From contig CM049309.1 of the NCBI GenBank assembly GCA_026874595.1, positions 51,558,079 to 51,622,078 of the forward strand: a stretch of DNA of 64,000 nt. The letters run 5' to 3'. Shown in pieces: positions 1 to 12,657 of the stretch; position 1 is the first letter of the stretch; each line of letters begins with the position of its first letter. The stretch is from Sipunculus nudus. Its lineage: Eukaryota; Annelida; Sipuncula; Golfingiida; Sipunculidae. The notes under the pieces are model-generated. The model made no database searches and had not been told where the DNA came from. It saw only the letters and a program-made list of their open reading frames with translations. A program made the position numbers and the translations under genes.

Positions 1-163
1 GCTGTGCTCTAATTAGTGAGTACTGCGTGAATTGTGGACTGAGAGTTATACCAGTACACCAACGAGAGAATGTTGTTGGTCGGAGCTCCGTGTTTCAAAA
101 GTGGATTGACTGTACTGTGAACACAGCGCGACCACACGATGAGCCGGGCAGCGCAACATTCCA

Positions 164-432
164 ATGTCACGTGTGTCATGTGATCTAGAGAAGTGTAAAC
201 AATCGGGACTACTCTCTATACTGTGGTTACCGGACTTTGTGTTTGTTTCTGTGATTATTATCGAACTTATTATAATCACTGCCTATATGTATGGAGCGCC
301 TCTGAAGAGAAACGTAAGTATAGTTTTCTATGATATATTGATTTGCTTTAGTTAACTAATGTCTTATTTATCTTTTAGAGTGTACGTATGCATAAGTTTC
401 ATCCAGTTGGTTATGTGATTAAAAGAACCTAG
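164..432 (+). CDS. candidate two-exon gene, 67-aa single-pass membrane protein
   Basis: An ATG at 164 opens 50 codons ending at 313 on a strong donor (AAC|GTAAGTAT). A 65-nt intron (314-378) carries a branch-like ACTAAT and ends TTTATCTTTTAG. Exon 2 (379-432) continues in phase 0 for 17 codons to TAG. The product would begin MSRVSCDLEK, has one hydrophobic segment at about residues 24-42 (core VIIIELIIIT), then a basic tail (APLKRN, VIKRT). An AATAAA lies at 1209-1214. A short upstream frame begins at an ATG near 138, so 164 is not certain to be used. I do not recognise the family; the TM followed by P.KR resembles the start of phospholipid phosphatases only very loosely. If exon 2 is really an intron-retention tail, exon 1 may instead join a more distant exon. 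Calls rest on splice consensus and frame only. Confidence 0.4.
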
Positions 433-758
433 TCGTTCACATCTCCAGTGGTGTGACAAGTTCCCTTTATATGTTTGGAACAGTTCACACGTATGGGTGA
501 ACATTTTGAACTAGATGGCTAAGTCAGCTGCATCCATTTGGCACTGTGTTATACAGCTGTAGAACAGCGATCTCGCAGTTTTGGCACCATCCAGGTCACT
601 ACATCCACGCATTAGGCAACTAGAAAATAGGGGTGAATTACTATGCTGCCAACTTGTAATGATCCCATCCATCTTTTGTAGTGTCTGACGAATTATAAAC
701 ATCAGTTGTTTTGTAGGCTGGACTAAGCTGTCTTCGTATAAACTTAATATAACACTTT
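433..758. other. intergenic or 3' UTR, nothing recognised
   Basis: No coding frame of note, repeat or RNA gene is seen. It may be 3' UTR of the left-edge gene. Confidence 0.4.
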
Positions 759-960
759 CAGGGGCGGGTCCAGGATTTAGTCAAAGGAGGGGTCCAAGTC
801 CAGTGCAACCTAGAAGGACTAATGACAAAACCTAAAAAAGGTACCCGATTCCGCAAAAGGGGAGGGGCGCTGACAAAAAAATTGGTCTGAAATCCTTAAA
901 AAAAGTTTCAGTGGCTGAAAGGGGGGGGGGGGGGTAACCCCTATTCAGGATCCACTTCTG
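759..960. mobile_element. short hAT-like MITE (CAG...CTG ends)
   Basis: A 202-bp unit starts CAGGGGCGGGTCC and ends GGATCCACTTCTG. Read inverted, the right end is CAGAAGTGGATCC, so the termini form an imperfect inverted repeat with CAG tips, typical of non-autonomous hAT elements. The interior has a 14-G run (921-934) next to GGTAACCCC. No clean 8-bp target duplication is seen, so the call is tentative. Confidence 0.4.
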
Positions 961-1842
961 ACTTCATAGAGGGAGCCCGGTAATTTAAGTTTTATCGAAG
1001 CATGGCATATGAGTATCGGGAAACATCACATATTGGTTTTTCCTACTTACATATAAAAAAGAAAATTTATCCCTCTGTATCATCATCCATGGGGAATGTA
1101 TATATGCATTGTTACGGAACCTAATATCAAAAGATCACATAGTCGTGGAGATAAAGAAAAAAAATCAGATTCTGTAACACTAGGCAGCGTGAAATGTCTA
1201 GGGGAATGAATAAAGAAGTCCGTGGTTTTTTGTTAACAAATATATATTTTATTCTTAAAACAATCCTAACATTACAATACACTAAATCAATACATTTACA
1301 CAGTAATACAACAGTACAACAGTTAAATCAAAACAAGTATATTAATAAGTGTACACTACCTGGATACCACCACTGTCACAGCGACAAAAAGTCCTTTAAA
1401 GCTTATAATCCAGATGAACAGTTCACATAAATCTTCTCAAAGAATGACAGTCCAATTCAATCACAAAATAAATTTTTTGTACTCCAAAATTGAAGTTCAG
1501 GTAGTGATCCCAAAGACAAACTGAAGACTAAGTAAAATACGTTACAAATTCGAAGAAGATCTTTAACTCCCGCAATTATCGGAAAAGGTCCACAAACTGA
1601 CTTACACTCTTCTGTGTCCGCTGGAATATATCTCTCATCTCTCTTCTCGGCTCTAAACACAGCCCCTTATTTATAACTTTTCACGTCAAGCCGAGAACTT
1701 TCCATTTCCCAAACAATCTGAAGAACCCATAATAAACACGCCCAAAGAACAAACTAGAACAAAGAACGCTGTGTTTCAACATGTCAGGGTTCACACGTGG
1801 GCCCGCCCGGCTCGGCCAGGCGAGAAAGCCCCAGCCTTTCAT

Positions 1843-1903
<61 letters not shown>

Positions 1904-3721
1904 TGGTAGAAGTGTAAGTGTCAAAACAACTTTCAAAGAGTCATGGATTTGATATATAAAATACCGTGGCTTAGGCATGTGCAGTTGAAAACAAATGAAG
2001 TTCAGTGACTCTCTCAGCTTATGATCTTAAATTGATAGTGTGTTAAAGGCACGGGTTATGAGATCCGTTTGTTACATAACATAGGCTGCATAGTATGCTG
2101 TTTATTCCCTACATATTTGCTGAAACTGGAAAAGGTGTAATAAAAATAATAATAATAATAAATTGTTTTTCAGGCACATCAGGTCCCCATTCATCCTGTA
2201 TATTTAAGATTTATGCATACAACCTAATGGCCTACCACACCCCAGTAGTATTTAAAATATATACCTAAGGCCAAAAGAAAATAAAAGGTAAAGTTCTCAG
2301 GCACCGCCTGCGTCAATTTTAACCCCCACATTAAATACTTTTATTTTATTTTCATCTTTCAAGAAGATAAAATAATTTAATTCTGATAAGATTTCCTTTG
2401 TTATGTAGTGCTTTTACCCGTTTAGGAAAAAAAATTCTTCTATTTGCATGCTTTTTCCGGATCATATGAAATTTTAATCAAAACATACAAAAAAGGTAAA
2501 AAATTAAAATATCGCCCGCCACACTGATTTCTGAAAAGTACCAGAGAACCATACCTTTTTTTTTGCCTTAACCTTAAGTATACCCAGGCTGTAACTCACT
2601 ATAGTAGTTCCCCACACAAATAAAAGCTAGAGCTGTAGATAGACATTTATTAAAAAAACAACTGTTCTTAAATAGATATTTATTTCTATTAAAAACATTT
2701 TTTAAATAGTAATCTAAAACCCTGAGTCCGGAGGAACCAATTTCACAGTAAGCTGGTACCCGGCATTCAATAACAGCAGTCATATTTTGCCATTTACGTG
2801 TGATTAAATGATATATATACAGATGCCACGTAACCCTGTACTTGCGGCATGTAATTAGATTTAAAAACCTGATTCTACGACTGAATGGTAATCAATGCTT
2901 GTAGCCTGACACCCAAACAATAGGATTATACCATATGTATATTTTTATATATTTGTCCTTCAGGAACTGTCTTGTAGATAAGGTTTTAATCGATTAAATT
3001 GGGCTGCTTATTTCCTATATAAAACCCAAAAACAAATTAGGACTGCCGTTCTAAAAATGCTGTGATAACACAATACTTAGTTTTGTTGTATGGTGTATAA
3101 GCACTTTAACTGTTGGTTGATAGAACAGAAATTTCGAGAAGTCATGGAAGATTGGCCAATCAAGATTAATTATTTATTATTTTAATTCCAATATTCCTTT
3201 GCACCAGATCTGTCCGGAATTATCTCACAATATCACATAAGATATATGGATAAATAGTTTAGATTCAAAGGCACTGGCCTCGTGTGTAAAATGTCTGACT
3301 TTATGGTGATAAATTTGGCACAAATGTGTCAGATGACTACCAGTCGGCATGCGGCGATGAACATCAAGTGTTAAATAAGTCTTTGTAGTGAATTACAAAT
3401 TACTAACACACGCGGATATGAAAGCATGTTCTTGGATGAATATACATGTATTTTAATAAAGCATCATGATGCAGTTACATCTCTCTAATAGTTTTAACTG
3501 TTTTTACAAAGTGGAGAGAGTGGAAATTAAAGTTTATTAATTGGTTTCATAAGATGTTTAATTTTATTCCAATTGTTCTCGTAAATATTTGGTAACATGG
3601 GGTCGTTACAATGATATATATATATAAGAATAAGTTTAGATTAGTGTCGTCCCTTATAGAGCAAGATAAGCTACATAAGATAAACAACTCCGTAGATCAA
3701 AGGAAACAAGTACGAGCATAA
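961..3721. other. AT-rich non-coding DNA
   Basis: No credible exon was found. It holds the (TA)n tract at 1846-1900, a short (AAT)n at about 2146-2161 and many A/T runs. Short open frames (1194-1430, 2574-2783) lack coding character. Confidence 0.5.
1846..1900. repeat. (TA)n microsatellite, about 27 units
   Basis: Uninterrupted TA dinucleotides directly after a GC-rich stretch (GCCCGCCCGGCTCGGCC, from 1801). Confidence 0.95.
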
Positions 3722-4150
3722 TTAAAGCTGCCCATTTACTTTTATGTGATTTCTGGCTTCCTCTGAGTATATATTAACGATCTTAGGGTAATTCTTATAA
3801 CGCCTCTGTATAAGATGTATGAACTTATTTATCAACAATGAGTTTGTAAACACAAAAATGTTGACAGATGGGAAAAACATGTAATCTAAGGTGGTAGGTT
3901 ATATATATGTGGAGGTAGAAAGGTCACTCCTTGCAAAACGCCATTTCTAAAGCTTTGGCTTATCTGACTTGCTGCCAGGTGCTCTTGTTTGGATTATTTA
4001 GGCGGCCCCCCACATATTATAAACACGTAGATATGAACAAAACAAACAGTCGGTTTGCAGTGATATCCACGTTTTCTGACCTATATTTATAAAAGCTCCA
4101 AGGGATTACGTTTAGTTTATTAAGGTGAGATAGGTGATTGGGCCCCTTGA
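3722..4150 (+). mobile_element. TTAA MITE family, copy 1
   Basis: Same family as 8955-9426 and 12658-13125, alignable by eye over most of its length (shared blocks: GATTTCTGGCTTCCTCT, CTAAGGTGGTAGGTT, GACTTGCTGCCAG, ACATATTATAAACACGT). The left end is TTAAAGCTGCCCATTTA. The right end is TAGGTGATTGGGCCCCTTGA, where the final TTAA has decayed to TTGA. It is the most diverged copy and lacks part of the left interior. Confidence 0.6.
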
Positions 4151-5269
4151 TCGAAAAGTGAACTGAGAGAACAGATCCTTGTGAACAGAGCTACTCGCAG
4201 TACAGTCATACACTTCTCGCTGTATATATCCTATTAATCGCTGCGCTTTTCAGTTCCAATAAACAACAAATGGGTTGTTTATCAACTAAAAGGAGTTATT
4301 CATTATTTTGTCTCAAATATATTCTGACAACAGCCGCTCTGTAGAAATAGAATTTTTATTCAAGCAAAAAGCCAATTTAACCTATAGATATTCCAGCAAT
4401 CTATTTTTTTTTCTTACATTTAAGCCTTTTCTTATAGGCTAGGTATTTGAAAAGCCGATACATGAAAAAATTAATGAAATCCACATTGGGACGCTGAAAA
4501 AAAATGTTTCTTTAGAATGGATGGATTGAGTCCATATGACATCCAGTGCAAGAACGCAGGATGTGATCAATAGACGCAGAACAGGTTTTTTTATCTTATG
4601 ATTTTCGTATCATGACACCTGCTTGTAGTCTGTCAAATACCATTCACGCACAGGGCGAAGGACACGTAGCCAGAGGAGAAAACACACAGTACAGAATAAA
4701 CTTCCTGCTGTTTATGAGGGCTACTTTGATCCAAGGCCCAGTAACTAGCGTTTGCATAAAACTGAGAGAGCTGTAAAAAAGCGAATTGGCTAGAAACAGC
4801 TTCATTGGTCTCTTAAACTGAACAAAGGAAACCGATGGCATTACACAGACTCCACAGGAAAATGATGCTATATATAAATGACAGAGATCGATGACACGGT
4901 TACGTTCAAGCCTTCCCACGGATGGCTTTTCCCTTGTTCCACGGTTAGTAACAGATGCAGAATCAGACGCCGGCGGCCTAATCGATGGCTGTGCAGCCGC
5001 CAGCCAGCAGCATACAGGTGTGCCGGGCAGGATGCGAGCATTCCAAAGCGCATCTCCCGGCCACTGTTCACCCAGCTCTGAGCAGATTTGTCAACAATCG
5101 TACTGAACAATCCTGGAATTAATATCTCGGAATTATTCAGGCAAACTTGCAATCCATACAGAACGAAAATTGAATGTTTTCGCATTTTTTTAATGGGACT
5201 TTACTTATTTAGTTTTTTTTATTGTCTCTGCACGAAATTGACGATTTGTTTTTATTAACCTCCATCAAG
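4151..5269. other. non-coding; GC-richer island with open frames at 4870-5110
   Basis: Most is AT-rich. Between about 4870 and 5110 the sequence turns GC-rich (CCGGCGGCC, GCAGCCGCCAGCC) and is open in at least three frames: two on + (ATG at 4878 and 4891) and one on - (4868-5185). Open frames on both strands are expected by chance in stop-poor GC-rich DNA, so I do not call a gene. A TATATA at about 4221 sits some 30 bp before a TCAGTT initiator-like site. Confidence 0.3.
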
Positions 5270-5370
5270 GCATAAAGAAACGCGGGATTAAGCGTCTCTG
5301 ATGCTTTAAATCTCTTTCGGACGCTCGATTCTGGGGGTCCTAGTCTAAGGTGGAATGCGCTAAATTTTGA
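5270..5370 (-). CDS. candidate internal exon
   Basis: On the minus strand a strong acceptor (GACTTTTTCCTGCAG|) at 5371 opens a 101-nt frame (phase 0 in, phase 2 out), which ends at the donor GATGGAG|GTTAAT. The predicted peptide begins SKFSAFHLRLGPPESS and is mixed polar/basic. The frame stays open on both sides. No family was recognised and no partner exon identified. The donor is only moderate. Confidence 0.25.
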
Positions 5371-7245
5371 CTGCAGGAAAAAGTCACTGACCGTTGCCGG
5401 CTGCCTCAAACCAGTCATTTGTGTAAACACTGGGCAAACAACATTTCCCTATAATCAAATATCATATATGGACATGATTTCTAAGCCTGTAATGATATTA
5501 TCAAGACTTAAATTGCAAATAAAATGATTAAATTTTAGATAACTCTTAAATTTGACACAGGTCAGCTCCACTTGGGATGTCTCAACTCAGATGTGACTTC
5601 CAAAATGTTTTCCTGAGCGTCCCGGACTTGTCAATTTATATTTATGTAAGTTGTGTGTGTACATGTGTGTTAGCAGATGCCTATCTCTTAATTCTGTACA
5701 TGTATGTCTGTGCATCTTTATACCATGCTATATACATCTGACTTCACTTGAAAGCGGCATGCTCTCATTTTTCAAATTAAGATGGCCTCCTGACCTTCTT
5801 TTAAAAACTTTTATATAAAAAAAACGACTGTCATTGACTGTGAATGTCTGGACTGATATCGTATGGACATCTACGCATTTTGGAATATGATTTTTTTTAA
5901 ACACTTTGTATAGCTCCTATTTTGAGTTAAATGTCCGAAGTGAAATGTCTAGCCGCTGATTGTCACACGACGAGGCATTAGGATGGAGTTTTTGTGCCAA
6001 GTACAACTGAATAATATTAGTCAGGTGCCATGGCTCTGTTGTATGGGTGCTCGTTAACTAGGGACGCAAAAACTGGCGTCTACCGTTCGTTTTAGAGATA
6101 CTTATTTTGTTAAGATATTGCACAGTGATATAATCTGATACTTCGGCGATATAGAGTGAAACATTTATTCCGAAATTTTAATTTTATTGCTCACTGGTCA
6201 GAGTGTACAATTCTCTATGAAGTGACGGGTTTGATTGGGCAATTTATGGGTTGTGTTCGTTTTTTATGCGGTCTCTGACAATAGATTGTTTTTTTTTATG
6301 TTTTTTGACCCTGCTATATTCAACATAATATAGTGAAATAAATAGACCATTTTCTCATAATTACATTAATTCATAAAATTAATTCATTAAATTATAATAT
6401 TCAAATTCACTGAATGCACGTTTTTTGTTTCTATATATTTTTTAAAAAAATGCCAAGGGTTAAATAAAGTTCTACGATTTTTTTCATACATGCATTTAGG
6501 AAAAAAGGATAGGCATCCCTTGGTGGAACGGAGAATAGACTGGTGTGGATATTCAGGAACTTTGATGTTCAATTAATGATGTAAAGGGGACCGATACAAG
6601 TCTAGTTCTTCAGCTGGAATAAGGATAGTTCTTTTGTATTTTTCTTTCTTTCTCTCTGACTTGGTGCATGGTTTGCTTGGTGTAAAACAGCCTGGGTGCT
6701 GAGGAAGACGTTATTTTACTGGCAGCAACAGGTATCTCCATATAATTGGCCAACTCTAGAAGGGTACCCCGACTTACACCTTGTAATAAACCCCATGCTG
6801 ACGTGACCTTCCCATAAAGTAGGTCTATACCTGCATAGGAAACAGGTGTCGCAGACTCGTTGTACATTAAACGTGCACTGCAGCAACAGGTTTTATACAA
6901 ACATCGTTTAGCTGACGTAAAATGAACAGATATCGTGGCACCATGGTGTAAGCTTGCACTTTATCCTTTTTTTTTTATTTATATGAAACTCTTCGCTCCA
7001 CATATTTCTCTATTTGATCATTTTTCCTTCTCAACATTTTTTTATAACTAACTAAATCACATTAAGTAAATAACTCTTTGAATATTGATATAATTTTATG
7101 ATAATTTTTTTTAGCTTTTTATCTAATGCTTAGAATTGTTTTACCGGTTACATAAAATCATGCATATTGTCCCTCGTATTATATCCCGGCTCGGGATTTA
7201 TACTGTTTGGTATCGTATCGTGAAAAGGGGGACGCTACAATAATT
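5371..7245. other. AT-rich non-coding DNA
   Basis: Nothing convincing is seen. Small open frames at 6387-6572 and 6610-6900 (minus) lack splice or codon support. Confidence 0.45.
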
Positions 7246-7997
7246 GTATCCCCAGACAAAGTCGGGGAATACCCTGGTTTTATGACGGTCCCGCCGACGC
7301 AGGTAAATCTTGTTTGCGCGATAACTCATAAAATATTTTACGGATATTTACCAAACCTGACATGTGCATAAATAAGGGTGAGAGGACAAAGCCTCTTTAA
7401 AATGGGGTCATGACCTTCACTAGGAGAGTGACCTTGGCCTTAAATATTTTCATTTTTGGGGAAAATCACACAAATTCTTTAATATCTCAAGAAATCTTGC
7501 ATGAATTGATAAAAAAAATCAATTTGACCGAAGATCTTGGATAGCGTTGTCATGTACCGGTAGCGCGACCTATTATCCTTTTCATGTTTTAGCGCCTTTT
7601 TATACCCCCATCATTGCCGCTAGACAGTAATGTGAGCATTACAAATAAAAAACTAATGAAGAGATCGCTTTCATATTATTCATATACATAGATATGGGTT
7701 ATGCAATGAGGTACATTTAAACTTTGGTCATGACCTTTACTTTGAGAATGGCCTTGACCTTGAATATTCCCATATTGGTGAATAATATTTTTTTCTCAAG
7801 TCGATAGGTGTGTATATCTAAAAATCAAAGTGAAAGATGTTCAGATGATAAGTTGTTGAAAGAGACCAGAACCTTGACATTGCCTTTAAAGGTCAGACCT
7901 GAAGAAACCCTGGTGGCTTTGCCAAGTGTCAGTTTATGCTTCTGAAGATGGGGGCCTATTTTTGAAGGGGGGGGGGTGATTAATTGTCTGGGGATAC
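7246..7997. mobile_element. non-autonomous element with 14-bp perfect TIRs
   Basis: The left terminus GTATCCCCAGACAA (7246-7259) is the exact reverse complement of the right terminus TTGTCTGGGGATAC (7984-7997), bounding 752 bp. The interior has no transposase frame. It carries two diverged blocks of the type GGTCATGACCTT-CACT/TACT...GACCTTG-CCTT (about 7405 and 7728), suggesting an internal tandem repeat. No clear target duplication is visible. The superfamily is unknown. Confidence 0.45.
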
Positions 7998-8954
7998 TAT
8001 GGCATATGCGATACCAAGAAATTTCTAGTTTATTTGTACAGCGTGCATTGTTAAATATTAAACTCTTTCAAACTATTTTCGAATCATGTTTTCAAACCAA
8101 TACTTGCTTCAGCAAAAAAAAAAAAAAAAAAAAACGCCATAAGATTTTAAATATCAAGGTTACTCCAGGGACTATTGATCATTACTTCTCGAAATTTAGA
8201 CCACATGACTGACCACATATTTATTTGTTAAACCCTAGCATATTCAGTGATTTTAAGATTTTGAGTCTCATTTGTGTGTCATAACCACAACAGGAGGTTA
8301 AAATGATGGACCTTCGTTTGGACTGGATAAGAAGTGGATTTTCCTTACACGTTCACTATGATATTTTATCTACAGCATAGGGGTAATCCACGACCGAGCG
8401 AAGCCATTGTGATATTGAGCGAATCTCCTTTTTAATCATGCTGTGACATGGTAACATCATTTAGAGCACGCCCAGTTTCGGAGAACCGAAGCCAATGAAT
8501 GGTAAGCCATGGTACGTTATCTGCAGGAGACATCCAGTGAATAGCAAACTTTGCCCTCAATATATGTATGGTTATCGCTTCCTGGTAGTCACCATGTGAT
8601 GCTAGCGTGGAAATGTCCGACCTGGCTCTCAGGAAAATTGGTTGTATGCCCTTGATTCTTGATCTAACTGTCGTAAAAGGGCAAATAAATGGTACACAGA
8701 AGTGTCTCCGTCCCCCTATACCAAAGTTCTTATGATTTAGGACTCCCAAGGGACGAATGTCACACATATATTATTAACTTGGACGAAATAAATTCAAGTG
8801 ATCCTGCAGAACGGGACAAGGGTTACTCTGGCAGACGTACTGGTGTATGTATAAACAAGTTAACATTGTCTATTAAATGCTGCTGTTAGTGTATTATGAA
8901 TGCTTGATCTTAAATTTATTAGTCCAAAATGGAGGAGTAATCGAATGCCATATT
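7998..8954. other. non-coding, possible old repeat
   Basis: A 19-A run lies near 8115. A 111-codon minus frame (8432-8767) exists, but it has no splice signals or recognisable motif. The block at about 8640-8760 (TGATCTAACTGTCGTAAAAG) has the look of a dispersed repeat, but no second copy is in the window. Confidence 0.3.
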
Positions 8955-9426
8955 TTAAAGGTGCCCATTCACCTACATTTTGAAAAAGAATTTGTGATTT
9001 CTGGCTTCCTCTGTGTATATATTAATGATCTTAGGGTAATTCTGGTAATGAAAAGTTCTTATAACGCCTCCGTGAAGGATGTGTGAGTTTGTTTATCAGC
9101 AACATATTGGTAAACACAGCAATGTTAACAAACAATAAAAATACATGTAACCTAAGGTGGTAGGTTGCATATCTACAGTGGCAGAGAGGTCTCTCATTGC
9201 AAAACGCCTTTTTCAAAGCTCTGGACTGTCTGACTTGCTGCCAGATACCCTTGTTTAATTTGTTTTGATTATATTGGCGGGTCCCAACATATTATAAACA
9301 CGTTCATATAAAGAAAACAAGCAGTCTGTGTGTGGTGATATCCATGTTTTCTGGCTTATTTTTATAAAAGCTCCATGGAATTACCTTTAGTTTATGAAGG
9401 TAATATAGGTGATTGGGTCCCTTTAA
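8955..9426 (+). mobile_element. TTAA MITE family, copy 2 (best preserved)
   Basis: The 472-bp unit is bounded by TTAA at 8955-8958 and 9423-9426. Its ends TTAAAGGTGCCCATTCACCTA and TAGGTGATTGGGTCCCTTTAA form terminal inverted repeats of about 21 bp with a few mismatches. TTAA at both ends fits a TTAA target duplication, as in piggyBac-type elements. There is no coding capacity. Copies 1 and 3 align along its length. Confidence 0.7.
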
Positions 9427-12154
9427 ATGGTTGACCGAAACGAATACAGCAATTGTTCTAACCAAATTGGAGGCCCACCATCTCCCTTTTTCTGTTTCCT
9501 TCTCTCTTTCTGTCACTGTCTCTCTCTGTCTCTCTCCTTGAAATCTAAAGTACAGATAATGGTTTTAACGATGGTTTTCACATGAACTGAATATTCTGTT
9601 CAGTACTTCATTTCTGTTCAATACTTGCAGTTATATTTGTGTAGTTATTTTTAAAAGCTAAATCACTTTAGTCCTGTTTGAGGTTACAGTGATTCAATCG
9701 AAATTTTTCTCGTAAATTTTGAAGAATCCAGAGGCTGTCTTCAAGATTGCTTTCTTTCTGTAAGTGTTTGTTTGAAGAAAAGGTAATTTTTTCCTCCACA
9801 CAAAATATCACCAAGATGATAATGTTACATAAGAAAAAATCGCTAATGTGATTATCTTAAAATGGTCTGAGGTCATTTGGAATTGTCTTTATTTTTGGCG
9901 TCTATCCGGAGATGTTGTACTAAAATCGCCGTGTATTTATGGTAACACTCTACCTGTTTCCATTTACCGAGTGGTTTTATCGGTAACCTTGCACTTATGA
10001 CGTAGTTCTGTGGTTCCTTTTAGCTTGAAAGTGAATGGGTTCATACGCAAGGTCGTTATGTTGAACGTAAGCTTTATTATAGCTGAGACGAGCATATACA
10101 TCAACATGTACTTTTTTTAAAGTTTAAAAAAAAACAAGAATTCTCATATTTGAGGTGATACCATCATTTAGGTAAGTAATGATAGGAAAAGAATTATGAC
10201 GTATATGTTTACATGAGAGATAAAGCTAAATCAGCAAATCTATCTTGGACAAAATACGAAATTATATGAAAATTCGAGTTGAGCAAGGATAATATTAAAA
10301 TTAAAAAAACAGATATGCTAGAAATCTGTTTCGTATATTTTGACTGATTGTAATGTTTAAAAATGTGTCACTCGGAAATTCCCGGATCGTTCGTATTTTC
10401 GCATTAAGGATTAACCTAACAAGGTGACTGATGTCACAGAAACAGTAGACCTCGAAAAATGACGTCTGTAAAGTCAGGGGCCTTTTTCGTAATCAAAAGA
10501 AGGTCGAAATCAACGGGAGCCTAAATAAGTGGCGTATTAGATGGAACACAAAAACAGAAGCAAGCCTATTGAATTGCTTATTACTGGCAGGCCATGATGG
10601 CACCAAGGAAAGTGCAATTTGGCAGATGATTATTTGGGGAAAGAATAACGTACCAAGCAGTAGATAGGTTGGTCTTCGTCGGTTGCCCCGTGGGCATTGC
10701 ACAACATATATTGTCGATTACTGCTCAAGTGCCAAGTTAAGTTTACCAGCCGTAGACCCACAACCACGCTCAGACTATCTTTTGTCCGTCTGACTTTATG
10801 GTAACTATAATTTAGAGGTATACAGTTGTTTTTGTTCTAGGGTAGCAGCTATTTATACGCAACGTCATGGTAATAAACCATTTGGCCTGCGTTTTACGTA
10901 ATGCCGTTAGAGGAAAGTACTGCAAGAAATTGTCGGGTCCCATGGGTTATTGAGAATTGTTAATTACGTTAAAGCACACACTGTTGAGGGGTGTTTAAGT
11001 CAATGTAATGATGGTGAACCCGGGTTATTGGTACCTTCGCCAGGGAAGCCGTATATTTTATGTGACGGTTGCTTCTACTGATAAACACGTTTGTGTCATG
11101 TGACACCAGAAATCTCCTAGAGGGTTAAAGATTAAACTTGAAGCCGCCGAACGAGAATCGTTGAGTTAAATACATATATAACACAAACCATACTATGTTC
11201 ATGAAACCGTAGCACCTCCATATAATTGTCTATTTTGATATTTTACATAAACGTTTTTGCTGCTGCTACAGGTTTCCTATTATTTGAACGAGACATATTT
11301 GTTATTTTTCTGTTATTTCTCTGTTTTACGATTGTGTATAGATTTAGGCGTATTGCATTCAAATTTATCATTAACCAACTTTAGAATTAATGCTATGCCA
11401 ATTTTCGCTTCCTTTCAGATACCGAGTAATGTTCCTGATTAACCCATGGATATAAAAATTTTATCATCTTTTACATATTCTTTTCAGTTACCTGCTTCAA
11501 AAGCAGATGGGGAATATATATATATTAGCTATCGCGTTTAATATGCATAGGAAAATGTCAATGTAAAAATATTTAAAAAAAATGCACCGTAAAATTCACA
11601 CATGTCCGGCAAACGACTCTCTCTGGAAAAGTGCTGTGTTACCGCGGGCAAACTAGACAAATCAATAGTCAAGCAGACGACAGGAAATTGAAAGATCTGA
11701 ATACGAGTCCAAGTCAAGACTACTCGGCTTTTTTGTAGAACATAGCTAATCTCTTATACATATGCCGGGTTATTTTTTATATTGTAAGGCAATATTTGCA
11801 TATTCATGAACACTGATTAATTTACAAATCCGTATCACAAAATGTTATCATTATAAAAATTTCTAAAGATTCACAGTGTATTCTGGAGCATTTTGTCAAC
11901 TGGGGTACACATTAATCAGGAAATGGCTTTGATTTCTGCAATAAATAGATGTTTAGATATCTGCGAATATGAGCGTGTGCATGTGCATGCGTTTGTGTAT
12001 GCAGCAGCTCATTGCTAGCTTCTCTAGCTCTAATGTTATAACAGATCCGTATATACCAGCTAGCAAGCAACGTTTAGAGTAATGCTTTGTAAGTAAACTA
12101 TATAGCTGATCTAATTTCTGTCGTTTGATTGGCCTGTGATTCCTCTGAATTGGG
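9427..12154. other. AT-rich non-coding DNA
   Basis: No gene called. A start-less plus frame at about 10450-10665 (peptide includes NKWRIRWNTKTEASLL) has protein-like composition but no clear splice sites. (TA)n-like runs are short. Confidence 0.4.
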
Positions 12155-12412
12155 TCAAACATTGATCAGGTTGATCCTCATCTTGTCCAGCACTGCACTT
12201 GCTTCACAGTTGGCCGCTTTTTCTATTGTTTCCTCGGTGTTAGTACGCCGTATTTCAGCACTAACTATTTCTGTAATTGTCAATACCCACCTGTCCTCAT
12301 GCAGTGCTCGGGGGAGTTCTAAAACTGGATCAACGGTCGTCTTATCTAGTCTGTCAATAATCTATGACAGCAGTCGCCCATCTTCAGTTGAGCTCCAACA
12401 GTTTTTGGCCAT
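12155..12412 (-). pseudogene. 86-codon frame with one in-frame TAG
   Basis: On the minus strand an ATG at 12412 begins MAKNCWSSTEDGRLLS. It meets a TAG at codon 17 (12364-12362), then continues open for 68 codons (IIDRLDKTTVDPVLELPRAL onwards) to TGA at 12157-12155. The part after the stop is rich in E, R, T and V and looks like a folded helical domain. A 100-codon antisense plus frame covers the same DNA and is probably its shadow. The family was not recognised; the W-S-x-x-E-D-G-R-L-L start is faintly Myb/SANT-like, but that is only an impression. It could be a nonsense-mutated retrocopy or exon, or an exon starting after the stop. Confidence 0.35.
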
Positions 12413-12657
12413 TAACAGTTGTTTATCGTAGTATTTTTCCTACGGCTCCAGTCATATAAGAGTTGATTGGTTCAAGTTATAACAAGTCTTTATGTGTGAC
12501 TAATTAGACCTGCCTTCGTTCTTGCGTACCGAGCTGACCTGTGATGCTATTAGCGAGTTCGTGCATAAGGCGTGATACACGTTTCACTGGGCTTTGACGA
12601 ATATATGCAGACATTTCTGCCATACACTATAGGCATTCTTCAAGTAAGCGGCTTATA

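Noticed and set aside
12129-12431. Plus-strand 100-codon frame
   Set aside because: Antisense to the more protein-like minus frame with the TAG; Ser/Leu/Val-rich shadow composition.
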